Source: UBA4416 sp040389965
GTDB lineage: Bacteria; Bacteroidota; Bacteroidia; B-17B0; Aurantibacillaceae
Direction of reading: 5' to 3'
Assembly (NCBI GenBank): GCA_040389965.1
Contig: JAZJZF010000095.1
Location: forward strand, 1 to 30,439
Length of the DNA: 30,439 bases
Notes under the pieces: model-generated
The model's input: only the letters and a program-made list of their open reading frames with translations
The model's database searches: none
Told to the model about the DNA's origin: nothing
Shown: in pieces, positions 15,486-23,649 of the stretch
Layout: the number at the start of each line of letters is the position of its first letter
How positions within the stretch are numbered: position 1 is the stretch's first letter
Translations under genes and position numbers: made by a program

Positions 15486-18400
15486 TTATCGAATAAGAGT
15501 TATATTCCCTTTAATATTAAATGGTCTTCCATCAATTGTAATTCCGTCGGCTCTGTATACAAACACACCGGTATCCATCTTTTTGCCCTGGTAAGTTCCA
15601 TCCCAACTTTCTGTGAGGCTTGACGTCTCAAATACTTTTTCGCCCCAGCGACTGTATATTTGTAAAACGAAAGTTCCGATACAGAATCCGTGGACATTTA
15701 TCATATCATTGAGTCCGTCATTGTTAGGTGAGAAGGCATTGGGGACAAAGAAATCCCCACAGGTAAAATCAACTTTCACAGTTACAAAATCCGTTCTCTT
15801 ACAATAGGGCGAATTAGAAGTCTGCACCACATACTTGGTAGTTACCGTAGGTTGCACCACTGTGCTTGAACACGTAGGGCAAGCAATACTATTGTTGATA
15901 TTAGGCGACCATAAATAATTCATAGCCCCGCTGGCAGAAATAATAGTGGTCTGTCCCACTTTAATAGTGGTATCCCCTATGGCATTCACTACCGCAGGCG
16001 TATCCGCCACACTAATATAATTAACTTTAACGATGGTATCCGAACCATAATCATTTACCACAATGAGCCCCACCGAATAAGAACCCTTCGCAAAATAGCA
16101 AACCTGCGGATTAGACAAATTAGAAGTAGGCGGCGTTCCACCCGGGAATACCCACTGATACGTCATAGGCTGGCTTCCCGTGACATTAGCCGTAAAGGTC
16201 ACACAGCCCTTCGTACAAATACTATCATTGGTTAAGGTCTCCATATCAGCAGTAGGCGGCGTACAGACAAAGACCTGTAAATCAACAGTAGCCGTAGCCG
16301 AACATAAACCATTAGAAACCGTTACCGAATAGGTGACATTATTAGAATTAGTAGGCTTAGCCACTACCGAAGCCAAACTGTTAGAACCCAGAATAGCAGT
16401 AGCCGGTGCCCATGCATAAGTAATCCCTGTTCCCGTAGGCGTCACCGATAAAGCCACCGTTTGCGATAAACACACCGAAGGACTAGAAGCCGTAATAACC
16501 GGAGTAATAGCAGGAGCCACCGAAACGGTCACTACCGCAGGAACAGCGAGACAACCCAAAGCCGTTTGTCCCCCCACCGTATACGTAGTATTAGTAGCCG
16601 GATTAGCATTGATAGAATTTGTATTAGCCCCCACTGGTAACCAGGTGTAAGTATTAGCGCCCGAAGCCGTTAACGTTGTTCCCGCACCACCGGCACAAAT
16701 AACGGTTCCCGTACTTACTACCGTAATCGTACTCACCGGAGGCACCGTCACCGTCACCGATTTAACCGAAGAACAAGCCCCCGAAGTTCCTGTGACATTA
16801 TATACCGTTGTCACAGCCGGCGTAGCTGTTACCACAGCCCCCGAAGTAGAACTCAGTCCCGTAGCCGGCGACCAGGCATAAGAAGTAGCCCCCGAAGCCG
16901 TTAGCGTTACCGGAGCCCCTCCAATACAATAATTAGCAGCACTGGCAGTAACCGAAGTACTCACCACCGTCACCGTCACATTAACTGCTGCCGTAGCCGA
17001 ACAAACCCCATTACTCCCCGTTACCGTATAATTAGTAGAAGCCGCAGGATTAGCAGTGACATTAGCTCCCGAAGAAGGCGTTAATCCTGAAGTAGGTAAC
17101 CAGGTATAAGAAGTAGCTCCCGAAGCCGTAATGGCCACTCCCGAACCACCACTACAAATAGTAGTTGCATTAGGTGTAGCCGTAACGGTAACTCCCGGTG
17201 CCACCGACACCGAAGCCACAGCAGAAGCCGTACAAGTACCACTACCGGTTAAAACAGTATAAGAAGTTGTCGTAGCAGGAGTCACAGTAACAGCCGCATT
17301 ATTAGGAGGATTAGCACCACTACTGGCTGTCCACGTATACGTGGAACCACCTGAAGCAGTGAGGGTTGTGCTTTGACCGGAACATATGGTACTATTGGAA
17401 GACGTAATTGTTGCTGAAGCTGAAGATGTCACTGATACTGTAACGGCAGCGGTGTTGCTACAGACTCCATTATTTCCCGTAACTGTATAAGTAGTAGTTA
17501 TAGTAGGAGATGCTGTTACCGGCGAGCCATTGGCAGAGCTTAATGAACCTGAAGGACTCCATGTGTATGTGGAGCCACCACTGGCTATAAGTGTTATACT
17601 TTGACTACTACAAATACTGGAATTTGGAGTAACTGTTATAGTAGGGGCGGGTGCAACCGGTACATTAAACGTGACGCCTGTAGTACAACCCGGAATGCTT
17701 GTAAGTACTGTGTAATTTGTAGTAGCGGTTGGCGAGACTACCGTAACACTTACATTTGGTATGGCAGGTCCTGAAGAAGCCGTCCAGGTATAGGAAGAAG
17801 CACTTGGCCCTCCTGTTGCCGTTAAAGTAGAACTGCCCCCCGGAGTGCAGACCACCGTAGGTGAGGCCGTTACATTTACAGTAGGTGTTGGCAATACTTG
17901 TATAGTAGAAGTTCCTGTTCCGCAACTTGAACCCTGACAGCCGGTTAACGATATGGTATATGTTCCTGCGTTAGTAAAGGATATATTGGTAGTGCCACTG
18001 TTTGCTGCACTGAATACAACATTAGGTGAAGAAGCAGACCATGTAAAAGTAGTTAAGGATGTAGTTGACGTAAAGGTTGCTGTAATCGTATTTGAACGGC
18101 ATACAGGAGAAGGTAATGTAAAAGAGATAACAGGAACAGGAGTAGAAGTAAGAGCTGATAATGTAATATTATCAATAGCAACAGAAGGATCTGTGCCAAC
18201 ACCATCATCGTTGTTTTTCCAGCAAAAACCAATTTTAACATTAGGATTATTATTGGCAGAAGCCGGTAATACAATATTTGCCGCCGACCAGGTTCCTTGC
18301 CCCGAACAGGACGCTGTTACTGCTGATTGAGGTACAGTTCCAATGTTTAGCCAGGCAGATCCATTATAATACCAGATACTTGCAAAGTCAGTTCCCGGTG

Positions 18401-18860
18401 TTCCTCCATGAATAAAAGAATAGTTCATGAAAATAGTGGTTTGCCCTGAACAATTAATAATAGGAGATTCTATTCTTCGATTTGTTTGAGGACAGCTTAA
18501 TATACCGCAAAGTCCGCCGGCATCATAGGCAGCTCCGCAATCGTTAGGACAAATAGGGTTTCCTATAGAAGCACTAACATGTAAAGAAGCATTTCCTCCT
18601 CCTGTGCAGCCCGAAGAACAATTTCCGATTCCGTTATTTTGTTCGGCACAACTTACATACCATGCGTTAGGGTCGGCACCTTCAGGGCCTAAAACAGTTT
18701 GTGTCCAGGTTCCGTTTACACTTGTGTAACCCATACCCGGACAAGCATTTGTACATCCGTTATTGAAGTTTTCTGACCAAAACTGCGCATCAGCAGAGTA
18801 AGATAAAACCAATATACTAATGAGAAATGATTTTTTAAAATAGGTATTCAATCGATTCAT
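15486..18860 (-). CDS. T9SS type B adhesin A with jelly-roll head and Ig/PKD stalk
   Basis: A 1124-residue surface protein. A signal peptide ending SADAQ is followed by a cysteine-rich head (about 26-235) with a MAM or jelly-roll-like pattern ending in VAIDNITLSA. A stalk of Ig-like modules of about 75-90 residues follows, each carrying the pattern xxICxGQxxTLTASGG-TYTW and a second cysteine. Then come a PKD module (PMTYQWVFPGGTPPTSNLSN), one more Ig-like module and a type B (CHU_C) sorting domain: FFVPNAFSPNNDGLNDMINV to KGNITLIR. Residues of about 492-1062 are encoded by DNA identical to adhesin B, whereas the head and first modules are different. It probably works in adhesion or gliding with PorP/SprF downstream; the target is unknown. 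Confidence 0.92.
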   Translation of the reverse strand: MNRLNTYFKKSFLISILVLSYSADAQFWSENFNNGCTNACPGMGYTSVNGTWTQTVLGPEGADPNAWYVSCAEQNNGIGNCSSGCTGGGNASLHVSASIGNPICPNDCGAAYDAGGLCGILSCPQTNRRIESPIINCSGQTTIFMNYSFIHGGTPGTDFASIWYYNGSAWLNIGTVPQSAVTASCSGQGTWSAANIVLPASANNNPNVKIGFCWKNNDDGVGTDPSVAIDNITLSALTSTPVPVISFTLPSPVCRSNTITATFTSTTSLTTFTWSASSPNVVFSAANSGTTNISFTNAGTYTISLTGCQGSSCGTGTSTIQVLPTPTVNVTASPTVVCTPGGSSTLTATGGPSASSYTWTASSGPAIPNVSVTVVSPTATTNYTVLTSIPGCTTGVTFNVPVAPAPTITVTPNSSICSSQSITLIASGGSTYTWSPSGSLSSANGSPVTASPTITTTYTVTGNNGVCSNTAAVTVSVTSSASATITSSNSTICSGQSTTLTASGGSTYTWTASSGANPPNNAAVTVTPATTTSYTVLTGSGTCTASAVASVSVAPGVTVTATPNATTICSGGSGVAITASGATSYTWLPTSGLTPSSGANVTANPAASTNYTVTGSNGVCSATAAVNVTVTVVSTSVTASAANYCIGGAPVTLTASGATSYAWSPATGLSSTSGAVVTATPAVTTVYNVTGTSGACSSVKSVTVTVPPVSTITVVSTGTVICAGGAGTTLTASGANTYTWLPVGANTNSINANPATNTTYTVGGQTALGCLAVPAVVTVSVAPAITPVITASSPSVCLSQTVALSVTPTGTGITYAWAPATAILGSNSLASVVAKPTNSNNVTYSVTVSNGLCSATATVDLQVFVCTPPTADMETLTNDSICTKGCVTFTANVTGSQPMTYQWVFPGGTPPTSNLSNPQVCYFAKGSYSVGLIVVNDYGSDTIVKVNYISVADTPAVVNAIGDTTIKVGQTTIISASGAMNYLWSPNINNSIACPTCSSTVVQPTVTTKYVVQTSNSPYCKRTDFVTVKVDFTCGDFFVPNAFSPNNDGLNDMINVHGFCIGTFVLQIYSRWGEKVFETSSLTESWDGTYQGKKMDTGVFVYRADGITIDGRPFNIKGNITLIR
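15673..17387 (-). repeat. 1715-bp direct repeat, copy in adhesin A
   Basis: Reading this block against 19061-20775 (constant offset of 3388 bases) I found no base difference. It encodes five Ig-like modules, the PKD module, the last Ig-like module and the first part of the sorting domain. At 15672 and 17388 the two copies start to differ. Confidence 0.93.
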
Positions 18861-18873
18861 AATTGGCCTAAAG

Positions 18874-21800
18874 TTAACGAATAAGAGTTATATTTCCTTT
18901 AATATTAAATGGTCTTCCATCAATTGTAATTCCATCGGCTCTGTATACAAACACGCCGGTATCCATATTTTTTCCGCGGAAAGTTCCATCCCAGCTTTCA
19001 GATAAACTAGATGTTTCAAACACTTTTTCTCCCCAGCGGCTAAAGATCTGGAGGTTATAGGTTCCGATACAGAATCCGTGGACATTTATCATATCATTGA
19101 GTCCGTCATTGTTAGGTGAGAAGGCATTGGGGACAAAGAAATCCCCACAGGTAAAATCAACTTTCACAGTTACAAAATCCGTTCTCTTACAATAGGGCGA
19201 ATTAGAAGTCTGCACCACATACTTGGTAGTTACCGTAGGTTGCACCACTGTGCTTGAACACGTAGGGCAAGCAATACTATTGTTGATATTAGGCGACCAT
19301 AAATAATTCATAGCCCCGCTGGCAGAAATAATAGTGGTCTGTCCCACTTTAATAGTGGTATCCCCTATGGCATTCACTACCGCAGGCGTATCCGCCACAC
19401 TAATATAATTAACTTTAACGATGGTATCCGAACCATAATCATTTACCACAATGAGCCCCACCGAATAAGAACCCTTCGCAAAATAGCAAACCTGCGGATT
19501 AGACAAATTAGAAGTAGGCGGCGTTCCACCCGGGAATACCCACTGATACGTCATAGGCTGGCTTCCCGTGACATTAGCCGTAAAGGTCACACAGCCCTTC
19601 GTACAAATACTATCATTGGTTAAGGTCTCCATATCAGCAGTAGGCGGCGTACAGACAAAGACCTGTAAATCAACAGTAGCCGTAGCCGAACATAAACCAT
19701 TAGAAACCGTTACCGAATAGGTGACATTATTAGAATTAGTAGGCTTAGCCACTACCGAAGCCAAACTGTTAGAACCCAGAATAGCAGTAGCCGGTGCCCA
19801 TGCATAAGTAATCCCTGTTCCCGTAGGCGTCACCGATAAAGCCACCGTTTGCGATAAACACACCGAAGGACTAGAAGCCGTAATAACCGGAGTAATAGCA
19901 GGAGCCACCGAAACGGTCACTACCGCAGGAACAGCGAGACAACCCAAAGCCGTTTGTCCCCCCACCGTATACGTAGTATTAGTAGCCGGATTAGCATTGA
20001 TAGAATTTGTATTAGCCCCCACTGGTAACCAGGTGTAAGTATTAGCGCCCGAAGCCGTTAACGTTGTTCCCGCACCACCGGCACAAATAACGGTTCCCGT
20101 ACTTACTACCGTAATCGTACTCACCGGAGGCACCGTCACCGTCACCGATTTAACCGAAGAACAAGCCCCCGAAGTTCCTGTGACATTATATACCGTTGTC
20201 ACAGCCGGCGTAGCTGTTACCACAGCCCCCGAAGTAGAACTCAGTCCCGTAGCCGGCGACCAGGCATAAGAAGTAGCCCCCGAAGCCGTTAGCGTTACCG
20301 GAGCCCCTCCAATACAATAATTAGCAGCACTGGCAGTAACCGAAGTACTCACCACCGTCACCGTCACATTAACTGCTGCCGTAGCCGAACAAACCCCATT
20401 ACTCCCCGTTACCGTATAATTAGTAGAAGCCGCAGGATTAGCAGTGACATTAGCTCCCGAAGAAGGCGTTAATCCTGAAGTAGGTAACCAGGTATAAGAA
20501 GTAGCTCCCGAAGCCGTAATGGCCACTCCCGAACCACCACTACAAATAGTAGTTGCATTAGGTGTAGCCGTAACGGTAACTCCCGGTGCCACCGACACCG
20601 AAGCCACAGCAGAAGCCGTACAAGTACCACTACCGGTTAAAACAGTATAAGAAGTTGTCGTAGCAGGAGTCACAGTAACAGCCGCATTATTAGGAGGATT
20701 AGCACCACTACTGGCTGTCCACGTATACGTGGAACCACCTGAAGCAGTGAGGGTTGTGCTTTGACCGGAACATATCGTAGAGTTTACCGGACTAACTGTA
20801 ACTGTAGTAACAGCGCCCACATTGACACTGGCCACAGCGCTGGCAGTACATGTTCCCACTCCTGTTTTTACTGTATAAGTAGTACTTGTAGCAGGGTTTA
20901 CAACCACTACAGCTGTGCTTGCAGGATTAGCCCCGCTGCTTGCTGTCCATGTATAAGTTCCACCGCCTGAAGCAGTTAAAGTTGCCGATTGTCCGGCGCA
21001 AATAGAAGTATTTAAAGGAGAAACTGTAACCGTAGGTGCAGATGTTACTGTAACCGTAACAGCCGTTGATGCCGAACAGGTTGAAAGGACAGTATAGGAT
21101 GTTGTAACGGTAGGAGATACTGTTATGTTGCCTGATGCCGGTGGATTGGCACCACTACTGGCTGTCCAGGTATAAGTTCCGCCTCCTGTTGCAATAAAGT
21201 TTACAGACTGGCCGGGGCATATAGAAGATCCGTTTGGAGTAACCGTTAAACCGGATGCGCTGGTTACAGGCACAGTAATTACTGTGGTGCTTGTACAGCC
21301 ACCGGCTGTTTTAGTAACCGAATAGGTAGTAGTAACGGAAGGACTGGCTATAACAACAGAACCTGTTGTAGAACTGAGCGTAGCACCCGGTGTCCACGAA
21401 TAAGTGCCTGCTCCGCCACCTGCAGTTAAGGTCGCTGTTTGCCCCGGACAAATATTAGTAGTAGGATTGCTTGTTACAGGAAAAGGAGGTGATGCTGAAA
21501 AAGTTAAGGTCGTTGTTTTAATTAAAGGAACTCCCGGACAGGTATTCATGTCAGAATAAGAGAGTGTATAAGTTGTATTAGCTGTCGGATTTGCCGTAAC
21601 GGTTTGCCCTATGGTTGTGACCAAGCCTCCTGTTGGAGGTGCTGACCAGGTATAGGTGCCGCCAGCAATACCACCTCCGGCAGTGAGCGTGACCGTTTGA
21701 GGCCCGCAAATGACGGACGGACTGGCTATAGCTGTTATCGTTGGATTTCCTATACAGGATAATCCGTTTACATCTAAAAATACCCCCGAATCATATATAC

Positions 21801-22539
21801 CGTCAGAATCGTCCCACACACCAATAGTCATGGTATAGGTTTGGCAGGGAGTAACACTTGCAGATGCCGTTAATACGGTAGTGGCGCCATCATAGATCAG
21901 ACCGGGAGGGCTGTCAATATAATACGCGCAGTTTACACAGGGTCCTGTATTTGTTGATCCGTTATTTACATTTTGAATAGATACCACATTTGTACCTGTT
22001 GTGGTAGAAGGTAATACAGAGATATTTTTTTGAGCGTAATTTCCACCTGCCGGATTAGGACCGCTAATTACAAAACCAAATACATCATTAATAGTTCCTG
22101 TAGCGAATTCAGGATATTCCTCAGAAGCAAATACATATTTAATACTTAAGGTACTACAGTTAGGCGTAATTAAAAAGTTAATGTAACAGCCATCATACGT
22201 TGTACCGCCCGAAAGCGTGTTTCCTAAAGCGGAACCTGCTCCACCGGCACTCGAATTATCAACACTATTAAAACCTGTAGGAGGACCCGCTACGTTCGAA
22301 GCTGTTCCGGTAGTTAATAAAATTCCTGTATTTAATCCACCTCCTAAAGCAGCTGCCCCATTTCCAAACATGCCGTATGCTCCTGCAGGACAAGTAATTG
22401 TAAGCCCCGTAACAACAACACCGTTACCTTGCAATGCAGCTTGCATTTGTGCAATAGTTGGATTTACAGTTGTGGTAATTTGAGCATTTATAGAATTAAC
22501 AATGGAAACAAGAGAGAGGAGGAGTAAAAGTTTTTTCAT
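18874..22539 (-). CDS. T9SS type B adhesin B with choice-of-anchor L head and Ig/PKD stalk
   Basis: A 1221-residue surface protein, first gene of the operon. The signal peptide (MKKLLLLLSLVSIVNSINAQ) precedes a choice-of-anchor L domain (about 25-270) recognised from YVFASEEYPEF, NDVFGFVISGPNPAGG, NVVSIQNVNNGS and WDDSDGIYDSGVFLDVNGLSC. About nine Ig-like modules follow, then a PKD module, another Ig-like module and a type B (CHU_C) sorting domain. From about residue 588 to 1159 the DNA is identical to adhesin A. The gap to adhesin A is 13 bases, and co-transcription with adhesin A and PorP/SprF is very likely. A role in adhesion, gliding or biofilm is inferred from the family and context. 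Confidence 0.92.
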   Translation of the reverse strand: MKKLLLLLSLVSIVNSINAQITTTVNPTIAQMQAALQGNGVVVTGLTITCPAGAYGMFGNGAAALGGGLNTGILLTTGTASNVAGPPTGFNSVDNSSAGGAGSALGNTLSGGTTYDGCYINFLITPNCSTLSIKYVFASEEYPEFATGTINDVFGFVISGPNPAGGNYAQKNISVLPSTTTGTNVVSIQNVNNGSTNTGPCVNCAYYIDSPPGLIYDGATTVLTASASVTPCQTYTMTIGVWDDSDGIYDSGVFLDVNGLSCIGNPTITAIASPSVICGPQTVTLTAGGGIAGGTYTWSAPPTGGLVTTIGQTVTANPTANTTYTLSYSDMNTCPGVPLIKTTTLTFSASPPFPVTSNPTTNICPGQTATLTAGGGAGTYSWTPGATLSSTTGSVVIASPSVTTTYSVTKTAGGCTSTTVITVPVTSASGLTVTPNGSSICPGQSVNFIATGGGTYTWTASSGANPPASGNITVSPTVTTSYTVLSTCSASTAVTVTVTSAPTVTVSPLNTSICAGQSATLTASGGGTYTWTASSGANPASTAVVVVNPATSTTYTVKTGVGTCTASAVASVNVGAVTTVTVSPVNSTICSGQSTTLTASGGSTYTWTASSGANPPNNAAVTVTPATTTSYTVLTGSGTCTASAVASVSVAPGVTVTATPNATTICSGGSGVAITASGATSYTWLPTSGLTPSSGANVTANPAASTNYTVTGSNGVCSATAAVNVTVTVVSTSVTASAANYCIGGAPVTLTASGATSYAWSPATGLSSTSGAVVTATPAVTTVYNVTGTSGACSSVKSVTVTVPPVSTITVVSTGTVICAGGAGTTLTASGANTYTWLPVGANTNSINANPATNTTYTVGGQTALGCLAVPAVVTVSVAPAITPVITASSPSVCLSQTVALSVTPTGTGITYAWAPATAILGSNSLASVVAKPTNSNNVTYSVTVSNGLCSATATVDLQVFVCTPPTADMETLTNDSICTKGCVTFTANVTGSQPMTYQWVFPGGTPPTSNLSNPQVCYFAKGSYSVGLIVVNDYGSDTIVKVNYISVADTPAVVNAIGDTTIKVGQTTIISASGAMNYLWSPNINNSIACPTCSSTVVQPTVTTKYVVQTSNSPYCKRTDFVTVKVDFTCGDFFVPNAFSPNNDGLNDMINVHGFCIGTYNLQIFSRWGEKVFETSSLSESWDGTFRGKNMDTGVFVYRADGITIDGRPFNIKGNITLIR
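19061..20775 (-). repeat. 1715-bp direct repeat, copy in adhesin B
   Basis: Partner of the block at 15673-17387. Beyond the low-coordinate end the homologous last part of the gene (18874-19060) differs from its counterpart (15486-15672) at about 32 of 187 positions, without indels. Beyond the high-coordinate end the sequence becomes unrelated apart from module-level similarity. Confidence 0.93.
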
Positions 22540-22586
22540 ACGAGGTAAATTAGGTAGTGTTTTTTATACTTTGTATGTTCGGGTTC

Positions 22587-22607
22587 ATGTTAAATTTTAG
22601 TTAACAT
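22587..22607. repeat. inverted repeat upstream of the adhesin operon, possible operator
   Basis: ATGTTAA and TTAACAT with a 7-base spacer, 48-68 bases upstream of the adhesin B ATG, in the region where its promoter should be. No TANNTTTG element was found for this operon. AT-rich arms make chance possible. Confidence 0.3.
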
Positions 22608-22742
22608 TATACATCGTTAATACTAATATAATTATATGTGTTAATAAATGCAAATTTTTTGATTATATATCTTTTGAAACCAACATTATATTTAGTGAAC
22701 AGACGGAATTAAATGTAAAGGAATTATTTGGGACTAAAAATG

Positions 22743-22750
22743 TACCTTTG
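22743..22750 (+). promoter_or_regulatory. candidate -7 promoter element TACCTTTG
   Basis: Matches TANNTTTG, 17 bases upstream of the cvfB ATG. A TTTG at 22727-22730 is closer than a normal -33 element would be. Confidence 0.45.
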
Positions 22751-22767
22751 TTTGCTAAAAATAAGAT

Positions 22768-23622
22768 ATGATTCAATTAGGGAAAACAAATACACTTACA
22801 ATTTTAAGAGAAACAGCTCCCGGACTATATTTAGGGGATGGTGGGGACGAAGTGGTATTGCTGCCCTCAAAATTTATTGAGCCTGAATTCAAAGTAAACG
22901 ATGAAATAGAGGTCTTTATTTATAAAGATTCGAATGATCGCATCATAGCAACCCGCTTTAAGCCTTATGTTGAGATTAATGAGTTCGCATTTTTAAATGT
23001 TTCGGAGGTTAACCAGGTAGGCGCTTTTTTAGACTGGGGTCTGGAAAAAGACCTTTTTGTTCCGTTTAAGGAGCAAAAGCATAAAATGCTCGAAGGCCAT
23101 TCTTATGTGGTATATGTATACGTCGATGAAGCCTCACAACGTATTGTAGCTTCGGGTAAGGTCAATAAATTTATCAGTAACGAAGTTCTGGAAGTGGAGC
23201 AGGGGCAGGAAGTGGATTTACTGGTATATAATGAAACAGACCTTGGATTTACCTGTATCATCAATGGTATTCATAAAGGCCTTATTTACCATAATGACTT
23301 GTTTACAGACCTTGCTGTTGGAGATACCGTAAAGGGATATATTAAACTTATCAGGGAAAATAACCTGATAGATCTGAGCCTTCAAAATCTTGGTTTTAAG
23401 CATGTACTTTCTTCTACCGACCAGATTTTGGAATATTTAAAAGCTAATTCAGGTTTTATGAACCTTACAGATAAAACATCGCCCGATATTATTGAACGGA
23501 AATTTAATATGAGTAAGGCTACGTTTAAAAAATCGATCGGAGTGTTGTACCGCCAGCGTAAGGTAACGCTGCATGATGATGGGGTAAGGTTAGTAGAAGT
23601 TGCTCCTGATACAGAAGTGTAA
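22768..23622 (+). CDS. cvfB: CvfB/YitL family S1-like RNA-binding protein
   Basis: A 284-residue cytosolic protein of the CvfB family: three S1-like beta-barrels followed by a C-terminal winged helix. The first barrel covers about residues 1-65, the second starts near 70 (NVSEVNQVGAFLDWGLEKDL, typical of S1 domains), and the third lies near 150-215 (GIHKGLIYHNDLF). The winged helix is near 225-280 (SPDIIERKFNMSKATFKKSI). CvfB binds RNA and affects virulence-gene expression in Staphylococcus; its role in the Bacteroidota is not established. The gene has its own promoter candidate and converges on the permease gene with a 20-base gap. Confidence 0.9.
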   Translation: MIQLGKTNTLTILRETAPGLYLGDGGDEVVLLPSKFIEPEFKVNDEIEVFIYKDSNDRIIATRFKPYVEINEFAFLNVSEVNQVGAFLDWGLEKDLFVPFKEQKHKMLEGHSYVVYVYVDEASQRIVASGKVNKFISNEVLEVEQGQEVDLLVYNETDLGFTCIINGIHKGLIYHNDLFTDLAVGDTVKGYIKLIRENNLIDLSLQNLGFKHVLSSTDQILEYLKANSGFMNLTDKTSPDIIERKFNMSKATFKKSIGVLYRQRKVTLHDDGVRLVEVAPDTEV

Positions 23623-23631
23623 ATTATATTG

Positions 23632-23649
23632 TAAGTAATAAATTACTTA
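23632..23649. terminator. AT-rich hairpin between convergent genes
   Basis: TAAGTAA and TTACTTA with a 4-base loop. It spans the end of the permease gene and the short gap after cvfB. It is weak as a terminator because there are few G-C pairs. Confidence 0.3.

Noticed and set aside
15700..17400. Many short, regularly spaced similar motifs that could look like a CRISPR array or satellite
   Set aside because: They are codons of tandem Ig-like protein modules with a period of about 200-270 bases, and they vary in sequence and spacing as coding repeats do.
17953..18330. Plus-strand frame of 125 codons opposite adhesin A
   Set aside because: A product of the biased codon use of the Thr/Ser/Val-rich adhesin on the other strand; the translation shows no domain or signal peptide.
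15486..22539. Idea that the repeated adhesin block is a mobile element
   Set aside because: No terminal inverted repeats, target duplications or transposase; the block edges fall inside coding frames and fit homologous exchange.
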